64,000 bases of DNA from Peribacillus asahii (GCF_004006295.1 NZ_CP026095.1:3086001-3150000), one strand, 5' to 3'. Shown: positions 25,483 to 34,341, counted from the stretch's first letter. Made by a program: numbers and translations. The notes: generated by a model from the sequence alone, not told the origin.

Positions 25483-25842
25483 TTATTTACTTTTTGTCCG
25501 TTCAGCAGCGAGCTCTGCTTCTAGGGTTGCAATAATCTGTTTGATAGCACTTATTTCATTTTCTATGATTTGCATTTTGTCACTTAATACCGTAAAAGCT
25601 GCACTGAATTGTTGATTTTCCATATCACGGTATCTAGCAAGCATCCCTTCCATTCGGATAGTATCAAACTTGGCTGCTAACATTCCTTGCCAAGTTTCTC
25701 TAGAGAGTTCAGGTTTTGTAATCGTTCTTTCATAATAAATAAATTCTTGTTGGCATTCCTGCAACTGACTATTACAAGTCTGAAGTCTCTGAAGTTGATG
25801 CTGCTTTTCACCTAAAAGTTGATAGTAATAAGCTAAAGACAT
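25483..25842 (-). CDS. YwqH-like LXG-partner protein (DUF5082)
   Basis: A 119-residue coiled-coil protein, MSLAYYYQLLGEKQHQLQRL, matching YwqH (DUF5082), first gene of the LXG operon. It should pair with the YwqI-like protein and the toxin's LXG domain as a secretion chaperone complex. The ATG at 25842 has AGAAGGGGGG upstream; the longer frame to 25893 has none. The type VII core genes (yuk/ess) are not in this window, so the machinery must be encoded elsewhere. Confidence 0.8.
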   Translation of the reverse strand: MSLAYYYQLLGEKQHQLQRLQTCNSQLQECQQEFIYYERTITKPELSRETWQGMLAAKFDTIRMEGMLARYRDMENQQFSAAFTVLSDKMQIIENEISAIKQIIATLEAELAAERTKSK

Positions 25843-26065
25843 ATATTTGTCCCCCCTTCTTATTAACCTAAAAATAAAATAGAGAACAATCATGAAAATC
25901 CCTATAAATTATACCATGTGAAAAAATTACCAATGCGATGATTTTTACCCATTTCTCCAAAAAGCCCATAGGTAATAAACCCTGAATTTGATTAAAGGTG
26001 TAATGGAAGAAATAAAAATTTATGTATCAACAAAACAGTAAATTGCATTACTTTATTATAAATAA

Positions 26066-26112
26066 AATAAAGCATCTATTTGTCTTGTGTATACAGGACA
26101 AATAGATGCTCT
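26066..26112 (-). terminator. Terminator of the kamA-yokU operon
   Basis: GCATCTATTTGTC (26072-26084) pairs perfectly with GACAAATAGATGC (26097-26109), with a T-rich tail on the minus strand. Confidence 0.85.
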
Positions 26113-26131
26113 TCTTTTAAAATCTATAAAT

Positions 26132-26413
26132 TCACTCACTAAAATCAAAATAATTCCGCTTCAACAACCTCTTCATCTTCAATAAGTCTTCATACTTCGT
26201 CTGCTTCCCTAACTGCTTCGTATCAATTAAAAACAATTGATCTTCAATTTCCTTTACCGTTTCATCGCTTTGGAACAACGCCTGACAGTGGTCGCAAAGA
26301 ACGGACGGTGTTTCCGTAATTTCGACCGCTCGTGTTCCATCCGGCAATTCCCAGTAGACTGTATCGGCGACAGAGGAAAGAGTGCCTTCCTCACACCAAG
26401 GGCAAGTTTCCAT
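26132..26413 (-). CDS. yokU: YokU family zinc-finger protein
   Basis: A 93-residue protein with two CxxC pairs, CPWC (4-7) and CDHC (39-42), giving a YgiT/MqsA-like zinc site; the sequence around ELPDGTRAVEITETPSVLCD is typical. YokU lies next to kamA in Bacillus and its role is unknown. Its ATG directly follows the kamA stop (TAAATG), so it is translationally coupled. It may bind metal or act as a regulator or assembly factor for the radical-SAM enzyme; this is a guess from position. Confidence 0.85.
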   Translation of the reverse strand: METCPWCEEGTLSSVADTVYWELPDGTRAVEITETPSVLCDHCQALFQSDETVKEIEDQLFLIDTKQLGKQTKYEDLLKMKRLLKRNYFDFSE

Positions 26414-27811
26414 TTACTTCTCCCCTTTGTTCTTTTTTTGCTGTGCTTGGAATTTCTTTTCTTTTAATTGGTCGCGTTTTTCGCGTTGGTCTTTGAGGGA
26501 CGTATGTGTTGGATTTGTTTCGTATGCTTCACGACGATCCAGACGTTTTAATCCTTTTGGAACTAAGTTAAATTCGGTATCATTCATCAATCCTGAGATG
26601 CCAATATCCGAACGCTTCTCCTCTGCATTTGGATAAACGCCTTTAAAATAATCATCAGCAAGACCTGGGGTATAATTCTCTGGCTCTGGGTACGTCGTGA
26701 TGACTCCTTCAAAATTACGTAGAACCGTTTTGGTAGGAGATTGAGAGAGAATGTAATTCGGTTGTAAAGTAATTTTCCCGCCACCTCCTGGAGCGTCTAC
26801 AACAAAGGTTGGAACTGCATAACCGGAAGTGTGCCCGCGCAATCCTTCGATAATTTCAATACCTTTAGAAATCGGTGCACGGAAATGGCCGATTCCTTCT
26901 GATAAATCACATTGATAAATATAGTAAGGGCGAACGCGGATTTTCACTAAATCATGCATCAACTTTTTCATAATCGCCACACTGTCATTAATGCCTGCTA
27001 AAATAACGGCTTGATTGCCAACCGGTACTCCAGCATTTGCCAGCATTTCACAGGCTAGCTTCGATTCCTCCGTAATTTCAATTGACGTATTAAAATGAGT
27101 ATTCAACCAAACAGGATGATATTTCTTTAAAATATTACATAAATTCTCTGTAATTCGTTGTGGAAAAACAACTGGAGCACGCGTACCGATACGAATAATT
27201 TCAACGTGAGGAATATCGCGCAAATTTTTCAAAATGTATTCAAGGATTGTGTCATTAATAAGCAGTCCATCTCCACCTGATAAAAGAACATCGCGAACAG
27301 CCGGTGTGTCACGGATATATTGAATCGCCGCATCTAACTGCTTCTTCGGCACTCCCATCCCAATTTGGCCGGAGAAACGCCTTCTTGTGCAATAGCGGCA
27401 ATACATTGAACATTGATTCGTTACTAAAAACAATACGCGATCTGGATAACGATGAGTCAGTCCCGCTACAGGCGAATCTTCATCTTCATGAAGCGGATCT
27501 TCCATATCATATTTTGTTTTATGCATTTCTGCTGAAATCGGCACGGATTGCATGCGAATTGGACAACGCGAATCGTCAGGATTCATTAAAGATGCATAAT
27601 ATGGCGTAATATTAAGCGGAATCGTCTTTGTCGAAATCCGTACCCCCTCTTCCTCATCCGGTGTCAAATGAACGACCTTCTTTAAATCATCAACGGTTCT
27701 AATTGTATTCGTTAACTGCCAGAGCCAGTTATTCCATTGCTCGTCAGTGACATCTTTCCATAGTTCAATATCCTTCCAATGACGCTTTGGCTTATATAAG
27801 TCATGTAGCAT
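26414..27811 (-). CDS. kamA: Lysine 2,3-aminomutase (KamA/AblA)
   Basis: Radical-SAM, PLP-dependent enzyme converting L-lysine to L-beta-lysine. The [4Fe-4S] motif CSMYCRYC lies at C134, C138 and C141, and the PLP lysine is in DAPGGGGK. Length 465, like Bacillus KamA. ATG 27811 (MLHDLYKPKRHWK) is chosen because GGGGGG lies seven bases upstream; the frame extends to 27988 over the kamR end and promoter, which cannot be coding. A -24/-12 promoter lies 37 bases upstream, so expression should need sigma-54 and KamR. The C-terminus is Lys/Gln-rich. Confidence 0.95.
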   Translation of the reverse strand: MLHDLYKPKRHWKDIELWKDVTDEQWNNWLWQLTNTIRTVDDLKKVVHLTPDEEEGVRISTKTIPLNITPYYASLMNPDDSRCPIRMQSVPISAEMHKTKYDMEDPLHEDEDSPVAGLTHRYPDRVLFLVTNQCSMYCRYCTRRRFSGQIGMGVPKKQLDAAIQYIRDTPAVRDVLLSGGDGLLINDTILEYILKNLRDIPHVEIIRIGTRAPVVFPQRITENLCNILKKYHPVWLNTHFNTSIEITEESKLACEMLANAGVPVGNQAVILAGINDSVAIMKKLMHDLVKIRVRPYYIYQCDLSEGIGHFRAPISKGIEIIEGLRGHTSGYAVPTFVVDAPGGGGKITLQPNYILSQSPTKTVLRNFEGVITTYPEPENYTPGLADDYFKGVYPNAEEKRSDIGISGLMNDTEFNLVPKGLKRLDRREAYETNPTHTSLKDQREKRDQLKEKKFQAQQKKNKGEK

Positions 27812-27847
27812 GCTCATTCCCCCCGAAGTGTTGATACTGATAGTAAA

Positions 27848-27863
27848 TGCAAGAAGCATGCCC
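27848..27863 (-). promoter_or_regulatory. Sigma-54 (-24/-12) promoter of kamA
   Basis: On the minus strand GGGCATGCTTCTTGCA. The GG(C) and GC elements are correctly spaced against the consensus TGGCACGNNNNTTGCA; only the first T and the C at position 6 differ. It lies between the kamR terminator and kamA. Confidence 0.82.
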
Positions 27864-27870
27864 AAATGAC

Positions 27871-27900
27871 CAAAAAACCCAGAATCATTTTGATCTGGGT
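27871..27900 (-). terminator. Terminator of kamR
   Basis: ACCCAGA (27894-27900 on minus) pairs with TCTGGGT, followed by TTTTTTGG. It overlaps the last codons of kamR and isolates kamA from upstream transcription, making the sigma-54 promoter decisive. Confidence 0.78.
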
Positions 27901-29270
27901 TCAGAAACATTCCTATATTTTTGTATTTTATATTGAAGCGTTTGACGAGGCACGTTGAGAAGCTTGGATGCTTGCAGCACATTCCCATTCGTTTGCAGCA
28001 ACGCTTCTGTAATGAGCTTTGACTCCGTTTCCTTTAACGCTTCTCGCAATGGAAGTAACTTCGCCGCTTCAGGGGAATGATTTTGTAAAAAGAGCGGGAC
28101 ATCTGCAATCGTTAGCTCTTTCGTCTCAGCTGTATTAATCATATATTCAATTGCATGCTTTAACTCGCGTACATTTCCAGGCCAGTGATAGTGCAATAAC
28201 AGATTAAGTACGTCATTGCTTATTCCTTCAATATGGCGACGGAGCTTTCGATTAAACTCCTCGATAAAGTGCTCACCAAGAAGAACAATATCTTCCGGGC
28301 GCTTTCTTAATGGCGGTAGTTCATAGCTTAATATATTTAGGCGGTAATATAAATCCGGTCGCAGCTGACTCGCTTCAATGGCCTTCTTTGGTGGAACATT
28401 CATGGCCGCAATTACACGTACATCCACAACTGTGCTTTTGGTACCGCCAATTCTCCGAACGACCCCATCTTCTAATACGCGCAATAGCTTAGCTTGTAAT
28501 TCGATTGGCATCGACTGAAGCTCATCTAAAAATAACGTTCCTCCATTCGCTAATTCAAATAAACCTTGTCGTTCAACAGCTCCTGTATAGCTTCCTTTCG
28601 CTGTGCCGAATAATAAAGATTCCAGCAGCGATTCCGGGAGTGCAGCACAATTTTGTGCGATAAATGGTGACGTTCTTCGAGGCGAAGCATGATGAATGCT
28701 TTGAACAAACAGCTCCTTCCCAACCCCGCTTTCGCCATACACCAATATGGATGAGGAAGATTGTGCCGCTTTTTTCCCTTGCGAAATAATTTGTTGAAAA
28801 TCAGGATTATTCGTTAATAAATCAGAAAATGTATATACCGTACTATTCGCTTGTGCTTTCTTGGGCTTTCCTGATGCTTGAATATCTATTAAGCGCTGCG
28901 ACAGCTCCTTTAAACTTGAATAGTCTTTCGCAATTTCAACGGCACCAATAAGCATATCATCGACATAAATAGGTAATGTCGAACTAACCGTTTCAATTTT
29001 TTTACCATGAATATTCATATAAGACTGCTCTTTGTGATAAATTGGTTTTCCTGTTTGAATCACCTGAAGTAACGTAGAGGATTTTTCCGTTAACGATGGA
29101 AAGGCTTGCAGTAATGGAACGTTCAGTACTTCAGAAACTTTCATTCCATCATTCGCTGCAGCGACTTCATTATAAAAAATGGTGTTCCCTTCTAAATCAA
29201 TTACATGAATACCTTCATCAATACTTGCCAAAATGGCTTCTAAAATTTTTTCTGAATAAGATGCTGACAA
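27885..29270 (-). CDS. kamR: Sigma-54-dependent activator with PAS domain (KamR-like)
   Basis: A 461-residue enhancer-binding protein: PAS sensor (about 5-120), AAA+ domain with Walker A GESGVGKE (near 183), a GSYTGA version of the sigma-54-contacting GAFTGA loop, and a C-terminal Fis-type helix-turn-helix (NGNVLQASKLLNVPRQTLQY). The layout is that of RocR-type activators. It starts at TTG 29270 behind GGAGGGGGA. Position between the acetyltransferase and kamA, with a -24/-12 element before kamA, identifies its target. As I recall, a homologous KamR-sigma-54 circuit has been described for the kam locus of B. thuringiensis. Its ligand may be lysine or a derivative. Confidence 0.88.
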   Translation of the reverse strand: MSASYSEKILEAILASIDEGIHVIDLEGNTIFYNEVAAANDGMKVSEVLNVPLLQAFPSLTEKSSTLLQVIQTGKPIYHKEQSYMNIHGKKIETVSSTLPIYVDDMLIGAVEIAKDYSSLKELSQRLIDIQASGKPKKAQANSTVYTFSDLLTNNPDFQQIISQGKKAAQSSSSILVYGESGVGKELFVQSIHHASPRRTSPFIAQNCAALPESLLESLLFGTAKGSYTGAVERQGLFELANGGTLFLDELQSMPIELQAKLLRVLEDGVVRRIGGTKSTVVDVRVIAAMNVPPKKAIEASQLRPDLYYRLNILSYELPPLRKRPEDIVLLGEHFIEEFNRKLRRHIEGISNDVLNLLLHYHWPGNVRELKHAIEYMINTAETKELTIADVPLFLQNHSPEAAKLLPLREALKETESKLITEALLQTNGNVLQASKLLNVPRQTLQYKIQKYRNVSEPRSK

Positions 29271-29353
29271 GGTCCCCCTCCTTCATACGTTCTTACTAGA
29301 TATATATGAAGAAATGCTGAAAACTTGTCAAAAAGCTGCCGATATTTCAGCAC

Positions 29354-30202
29354 TCAAACACTGGACTTTACCCACATATTCATGTCCTCCAGCTTGTCAA
29401 AAATATAACAGTTATTCGCAAGGCGCCCGCGGTATTCATAGCCTTGTTGATGAAGCGCAGCATTCATCCCAAATGAAAGCGCTCTAGCAATCGAATATAC
29501 GCAATATATTTCCTGGGCAAGTAACTCCTCTTCTAATTTGACAATCAAATGCTTCATCAAGCCAAACTGCCGATGTTCGGGCAATGTCGCACAGTCGGTA
29601 ATTTCCGCATTATGATAAAAACGGTTTATTTCAGCCGAAGCAGCACTTATAATTTTCCCTTCATACGTATACACATAAAAAACTGTATCGCCTTTTATAC
29701 ATTTTTGAATATATTCCGGATCATTCATCGGCGTTGGATACACTTCGAATACCGCCCGATACAGCTCAGCAAGCTTCGTTGCATCTGTTACTATCGCCTT
29801 CCGTACTTCATATTCTCGCGGAGGGCTTGATAATGTGACATGCTTTGGTAACGCAGCTACATTTTGAATGATTTCATCTTCTTTTATCCAATGTTCATTC
29901 GCTCTTCTCTCAGCGGAAAAGTATTTCACAAGAAAATGACAATCGCTGCCCAGATAAAACTTATCAATCATTGCTTCATATACAAAACCCTGCATCATTA
30001 AGTCGATTATATTTTCCTTACGTATCTTAAAAATCAGTTTTTCGGCAGAAATCTCAGCTACTGCAAGAAGGGCTTCCTCTACACAGCTAGCGAAATGACC
30101 AAGGTAGTCTTCTACACGCACCCGCTTATTAAACCAATCCATTGTCAAAGTAATGGAATAGCCTCGTTTCTGGATTTTTTTTTCGAATATATCTAGATTC
30201 AT
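29354..30202 (-). CDS. ablB: Beta-lysine N-acetyltransferase, AblB/YodP-like
   Basis: A 282-residue GNAT-family protein related to YodP and archaeal AblB, which acetylate beta-lysine to N-epsilon-acetyl-beta-lysine. The GNAT domain occupies roughly residues 135-275, with the acetyl-CoA loop region LPEHRQFGLMKHLIVKLEEE. Start at ATG 30202 (MNLDIFEKKI) behind GAGGAAA. Its partner kamA is two genes downstream. It may feed degradation (with the neighbouring deacylase and CoA-transferase) rather than osmolyte synthesis. Confidence 0.88.
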   Translation of the reverse strand: MNLDIFEKKIQKRGYSITLTMDWFNKRVRVEDYLGHFASCVEEALLAVAEISAEKLIFKIRKENIIDLMMQGFVYEAMIDKFYLGSDCHFLVKYFSAERRANEHWIKEDEIIQNVAALPKHVTLSSPPREYEVRKAIVTDATKLAELYRAVFEVYPTPMNDPEYIQKCIKGDTVFYVYTYEGKIISAASAEINRFYHNAEITDCATLPEHRQFGLMKHLIVKLEEELLAQEIYCVYSIARALSFGMNAALHQQGYEYRGRLANNCYIFDKLEDMNMWVKSSV

Positions 30203-30276
30203 GATTGTTTCCTCTTTTCCTATCAAAAGCTTCTCTTTCACTAAAGAATCAAATTCTCATAACCTCTGCTATATCA

Positions 30277-31551
30277 TTACACATTTTCTGCAACTTCGCA
30301 CCACTCTAGAATGGTGAGCGCAATAATTTCAGCGGCGGCCATCATTTTATCGACTTCAATATATTCATTCGTATCATGCGCCAGCTTCGTTTCTCCTGGT
30401 CCGAACACTAGCGTCGGAATGTTTCCTACTGTTGATAAATACCCGCCATCGGTTCCCCATGGTGATGCTTCAACAATCGGCTCCACTCCTTGCACGTTCT
30501 TAAAAGCGTCAGCAACCGTTTTTAAAAGGGCATGCTCTAGGTCCATGCTTCCCGGAAGCCACCTCGCTCCAAACCATTCGATTTCTATTGGCTTTGTGCG
30601 AAACCAAGAATCTGTTTGATTGAGCCTTTCAATCATCGTCTCCAGTGAGTCTTTCGCTGCCTCCATCGTTTCCGTTGGGGCAATACCAAATCGTCCTTCG
30701 ACAATAGCTGTCTCTGGAACCGAAGATGGCCAATTCCCACTTTCCATTTTTCCAATATTAATGGGAATCGGAATCGGTATTTTTTGATAAAGAGGATGCT
30801 GCTTCCATTGCTGATTGCGTTCATTCTCTAGCTTTTTAATCTCATGTAAAACATTCGTCATAAGATCGATCGAACTCTCTCCTTCATATCTTGTACCGCC
30901 ATGGGCAGACTTTCCTTTCACAATGAGTCGAAACCACATCGATCCTTGTTGAACAGGAAATAACTTTAAATTGGTAGGCTCTGGGATAATGGCTCCATCT
31001 GCCTTATACCCTCGTAAAATCGCTGCTAATGTCCCAGCCCCTCCACTTTCTTCTTCAATCACACTTTGAAATATAAGATCACCCTTTAACGGAATATCTA
31101 AAGCCGTAATTGCCTCAATAGCTAATAATAAAGCAACATTTCCGCCTTTCATATCAGTCGTTCCTCGCCCGTATACTTTGTTTTCTCTTAAAATCCCGCT
31201 ATACGGATCATCATCCCAACGCGCATGATCTCCTTCTGGAACAACATCAATATGACCATTTAAAATCAGAGATTTGCCGCCGCCTCTGCCTTTCTTAACA
31301 GCAACAAGATTTGGATTTCCTTGAAAATTATGACGATCACAATAAAAATGGCGATGACTGCGTAACGTTTCATCACCAATTTCCCATAAATCTATAGCTA
31401 AGCCCAATTCACGGCATTTTTCAACAACGATGGCTTGGGCACCTTCTTCCTGATAACGTTTACTAGGCTCTTGAACAAGCTTTTGTAATAGTTGAATCCC
31501 ATTTTTTCGATGCTCTTGTAACCACGTTGAGATTTGCTGCTGATAGGCCAT
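30277..31551 (-). CDS. yodQ: M20 family deacylase (ArgE/DapE-like, YodQ)
   Basis: A 424-residue zinc peptidase-fold amidohydrolase. Metal-site motifs are NGHIDVVPEGD (near 105), TTDMKGG (near 133) and EEESGGAG (near 170). YodQ homologues lie in the beta-lysine cluster of Bacillus and probably remove the acetyl group from a pathway intermediate. It is 14 bases downstream of the CoA-transferase B gene and 74 bases before ablB, in one operon. Exact substrate is inferred from context. Confidence 0.88.
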   Translation of the reverse strand: MAYQQQISTWLQEHRKNGIQLLQKLVQEPSKRYQEEGAQAIVVEKCRELGLAIDLWEIGDETLRSHRHFYCDRHNFQGNPNLVAVKKGRGGGKSLILNGHIDVVPEGDHARWDDDPYSGILRENKVYGRGTTDMKGGNVALLLAIEAITALDIPLKGDLIFQSVIEEESGGAGTLAAILRGYKADGAIIPEPTNLKLFPVQQGSMWFRLIVKGKSAHGGTRYEGESSIDLMTNVLHEIKKLENERNQQWKQHPLYQKIPIPIPINIGKMESGNWPSSVPETAIVEGRFGIAPTETMEAAKDSLETMIERLNQTDSWFRTKPIEIEWFGARWLPGSMDLEHALLKTVADAFKNVQGVEPIVEASPWGTDGGYLSTVGNIPTLVFGPGETKLAHDTNEYIEVDKMMAAAEIIALTILEWCEVAENV

Positions 31552-31565
31552 TTACATCACACTCC

Positions 31566-32231
31566 TTATTTTTGTAGGATACGGAGCTGTTCGGCAACAT
31601 CAAATGAGGCTTCTGTTCGCTTTCGTACTTCCTCTACCGTATATGGTTCATACAAATCAGTTAAGATTAATCCTGTTTCCCTTACCGAAAAAACACCTAA
31701 ATCGGTAATGACCATATGGACACATCGTTTTGCTGTTAACGGTAACGTGCATGTTTTAAGTAATTTCGATTGACCGTTTTTATCCGTATGATTCATCAAT
31801 ACAATCACTTTGTTCGCTTTTGCTGCGAGTTCCATTGCGCCCCCCATCCCTGGAACCCTTTTCCCCGGAACAATCCAATTCGCTAAATCACCTGCCTCAC
31901 TTACTTGTAGCGCCCCTAAAATCGTTACATCAACAAGTCCACGTCGAATCATTCCAAATGCAACAGCACTATCACAATAAGATGCCCCGCTTTTCACCGT
32001 AATCGGATAACCTCCAGCGTTACATAAATGCTCATCCGCCTCTTCATACGGTGGGGAATGGCTGATTCCAACAATTCCATTCTCTGCATGAAACATGACG
32101 TTATGACTTTTGGGCAAATAATCTGGAACGAGTGATGGAATGCCAATCCCTAAATTGACAAGCATACCATCAGAAATTTCCTCAGCAGCACGTTTGGCTA
32201 ATGTTTGTCGAATACCGTCTCCCATGCCCAT
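31566..32231 (-). CDS. yodR: 3-oxoacid-type CoA-transferase subunit B (YodR)
   Basis: A 221-residue beta subunit of a family I CoA-transferase. The catalytic glutamate lies in FHAENGIVGIS (near residue 49) and LVNLGIGIPSLVP is typical. It should activate the keto acid made from beta-lysine by moving CoA. It overlaps the end of subunit A; ATG 32231 is used because AAGGAG lies ten bases upstream, though a TTG at 32237 is also open. The C-terminus (TVEEVRKRTEASFDV) is the pattern also seen in the decayed copy at 7.6 kb. Confidence 0.9.
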   Translation of the reverse strand: MGMGDGIRQTLAKRAAEEISDGMLVNLGIGIPSLVPDYLPKSHNVMFHAENGIVGISHSPPYEEADEHLCNAGGYPITVKSGASYCDSAVAFGMIRRGLVDVTILGALQVSEAGDLANWIVPGKRVPGMGGAMELAAKANKVIVLMNHTDKNGQSKLLKTCTLPLTAKRCVHMVITDLGVFSVRETGLILTDLYEPYTVEEVRKRTEASFDVAEQLRILQK

Positions 32232-32911
32232 TTCCAATCCACTCCTTTCGATGGAACGATATAATCAACAAATGCCCCCGGAGTCACAATATGATCTGGA
32301 TTTAAAGCACCCAGCGGTACAATTTCATCCACTTCAACAATCGTGATGGCTCCTGCCATTGCAATAAGAGGATTCGTATTGCGGGCACTTTTATCAAACA
32401 CTAAATTGCCATACGGGTCACATCGTTTCGCATACACAATTGCAATTTCAGCCGTTAATGCGGGTTCAACAAGATACTTCTTGTTATCTAGTGCTACTAC
32501 TTGTTTCCCTTGATTAACAAATTCTGCATCTAATCCGATATCTGTTAACACCCCGCCAAGCCCCATCCCCCCTGCTCTAATTCGTTCAACAAGCGTGCCT
32601 TGTGGCGAAAACTCAATCTCTAGTTCACCATTCTGCATAAATGCACCGGCGTTTGGATTCGAGCCAATATGAGATACTATCATTTTGCGTGCCCTTTTTG
32701 CCGTAACAATTTTTCCTATTCCTATATTCGGAAATCCTGCATCATTGCCGATAAGAAGTAAGTTTTGAACGTTTGTTTCTAAAATCAAATTTACTAGCCC
32801 TGGCGGCGTGCCGACCCCGCCAAATCCACCGAATAAAATGGATTGATTATCTTTAAATAACGGCTTAACTTGATTATATGTACAGATTTTCCCGAACGTA
32901 TTTTCTACCAT
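32198..32911 (-). CDS. yodS: 3-oxoacid-type CoA-transferase subunit A (YodS)
   Basis: A 237-residue alpha subunit of a family I CoA-transferase, with the CoA-binding loop GGFGGVGTPPGL near residue 28 and GNDAGFPNIGIGKIV. First gene of the yodS-yodR-yodQ-ablB-kamR stretch. ATG 32911 follows AGGGGTGAT. In B. subtilis, from memory, the order of these genes is the reverse (kamA first). Together with YodR it would form the heteromeric transferase. A possible SigE-like promoter is just upstream. Confidence 0.9.
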   Translation of the reverse strand: MVENTFGKICTYNQVKPLFKDNQSILFGGFGGVGTPPGLVNLILETNVQNLLLIGNDAGFPNIGIGKIVTAKRARKMIVSHIGSNPNAGAFMQNGELEIEFSPQGTLVERIRAGGMGLGGVLTDIGLDAEFVNQGKQVVALDNKKYLVEPALTAEIAIVYAKRCDPYGNLVFDKSARNTNPLIAMAGAITIVEVDEIVPLGALNPDHIVTPGAFVDYIVPSKGVDWKWAWETVFDKH

Positions 32912-32926
32912 CACATCACCCCTATT

Positions 32927-32955
32927 AGAATATGAGCCTACTACTGAAAAAATCC
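32927..32955 (-). promoter_or_regulatory. Possible SigE-type promoter of yodS
   Basis: Minus strand GGATTTT, 14-base spacer, CATATTCT, compared with the SigE consensus KMATATT-N14-CATACAMT: 5 of 7 and 6 of 8 matches. The kam/yod genes of B. subtilis are expressed in the mother cell, which makes it plausible, but it is weak evidence. Confidence 0.35.
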
Positions 32956-32984
32956 TAATACTTTAACAGATTTTTTCCCTCACA

Positions 32985-33193
32985 CTTAACGGGCAGTAAG
33001 ACCCCCACCTCAAGCGTATGGAAAACAAACAAGATAGGCGGGGGACGACTGCCCTCATCTAGCTACGACTGCTAGCCCCTCGAGGTCATAAGATGAAATA
33101 CTTGTCTAAACTGAACAGTCGCCTCGCTTTTGTAGTAAAGATTCGATTAGTCAACTAACCATCAATGACAATGAAGGAACCCCCTCACTTTAT
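32985..33193 (+). repeat. Palindrome-ended repeat, shortened copy (C)
   Basis: Starts CTTAACGGGCAGTAAGACCC and ends CACTTTAT like the full copies. The left hairpin is kept. Two internal blocks are missing (after GGTCATAAG and after GTAGTAAAG) and the right hairpin is degenerate (CCATCAATG...). It lies between yodS and the TPP riboswitch and separates the two divergent units. Confidence 0.85.
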
Positions 33194-33327
33194 TAAACAA
33201 TATTATTGATAACGTAATTTGGGCTCACACATCTTTCAGAAAAGATGCATAGAGAAAAACTTAATTTATTAAAAGAAGAATACTCTATATCAAGAAATAT
33301 GCTAAAATAATAGATAGAATGTAAATA

Positions 33328-33418
33328 GTAGGGGAGCTTGCACATGTGGGCTGAGAGTAAGCGAAATGTAGCTTTAACCCTTTAACCTGATTTGGATAAT
33401 GCCAACGTAGGGAATCGA
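33328..33418 (+). promoter_or_regulatory. TPP (THI-box) riboswitch
   Basis: Conserved TPP aptamer elements in order: GGGGAGC, GGCTGAGAGTAAGCG, ACCCTTTAACCTGAT, GGATAATGCCAACGTAGGGA. It is followed by a terminator and the thi genes, so thiamine pyrophosphate turns the operon off by premature termination. Confidence 0.96.
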
Positions 33419-33440
33419 ATGTCATAAATGGTAGTCTATG

Positions 33441-33480
33441 AATGCGATGCACCTTTTTGGTATATCGCATTTTTTCATTT
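33441..33480 (+). terminator. Riboswitch expression-platform terminator
   Basis: AATGCGAT (33441-33448) pairs with ATCGCATT (33464-33471), followed by TTTTCATTT. Confidence 0.85.
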
Positions 33481-33522
33481 CAATTAGTTAGTAGATAAAT
33501 CAACCAACGGAGGAGTATCTAT

Positions 33523-34341
33523 ATGTTTGAAAATATTTTAGAAAATGTAGCTATGCAAACACCTTTAGTACATAATATTACCAATTATGTAACGGTCAAC
33601 GATGTGGCTAATATTGTCTTGGCCTGCGGCGGATCTCCTATTATGGCAGATGATTTAACCGAAGTAGAGGAAATTACGAGTATTTGCAGCAGTCTCGTCC
33701 TTAATATTGGTACGCTCAATGCACGAACCATTCTCTCGATGATTAAAGCAGGGAAAAAAGCAAATGAACTCGGTCTTCCTGTTATTTTAGACCCTGTCGG
33801 TGCTGGTGCTTCTAAACTAAGAACAAATATGACGTTTAAACTACTAGAAGAAGTGAAGTTTTCCGTTATTAGAGGCAATATTTCTGAAATTAAAACGATT
33901 TACGCAGGAAGTGGATTAACAAAAGGTGTCGATGCGGCTGAAAGTATTGAAGATGAAAATATAAATGAAATTATTCAACTTACAAAAGATTTAAGCATTG
34001 GAACAGGTGCTGTTATTGCTACAACAGGCGCTACCGACCTAGTTGTTCACCACGAAAAAGCGTACATCATTAAAAATGGGCACCCAATGATGTCGAAAAT
34101 CACCGGATCAGGTTGTATGCTCTCTGCTGTAATCGGTGCTTATTGTGGAGCCAATCCAGAGCAACTAATAGATAGCACAGCCGCAGCTGTCTGTGTAATG
34201 GGACTTAGCGGCGAACTTGCTTATCAAAAAACAATAGCTACAGGTGGAGGCACTTCAAGCTTTAGAACGCACTTCATTGATTATGTAAGTAAACTTGATT
34301 CTTCTCTATTAAAGGAGGGCATGAAAATTGAAAGTAGATAA
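33523..34341 (+). CDS. thiM: Hydroxyethylthiazole kinase, ThiM
   Basis: A 272-residue kinase that salvages 4-methyl-5-(2-hydroxyethyl)thiazole to its phosphate. Signatures are VHNITNYVTVNDVANIVLAC near the N-terminus, VILDPVGAGAS (near 87) and the ribokinase-like KITGSGCMLSAVIGAY (near 192) with the catalytic Cys. First gene of the riboswitch-controlled operon; AACGGAGGAG precedes ATG. It overlaps thiE by 14 bases. Confidence 0.95.
   Translation: MFENILENVAMQTPLVHNITNYVTVNDVANIVLACGGSPIMADDLTEVEEITSICSSLVLNIGTLNARTILSMIKAGKKANELGLPVILDPVGAGASKLRTNMTFKLLEEVKFSVIRGNISEIKTIYAGSGLTKGVDAAESIEDENINEIIQLTKDLSIGTGAVIATTGATDLVVHHEKAYIIKNGHPMMSKITGSGCMLSAVIGAYCGANPEQLIDSTAAAVCVMGLSGELAYQKTIATGGGTSSFRTHFIDYVSKLDSSLLKEGMKIESR

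Noticed and set aside
26414..27988. Long N-terminal form of KamA
   Set aside because: The extra 59 codons overlap the kamR end, its terminator and the -24/-12 promoter; the ribosome site supports 27811.
33285..33470. 61-codon minus-strand ORF
   Set aside because: It is antisense to the TPP riboswitch, whose conserved bases explain the sequence.
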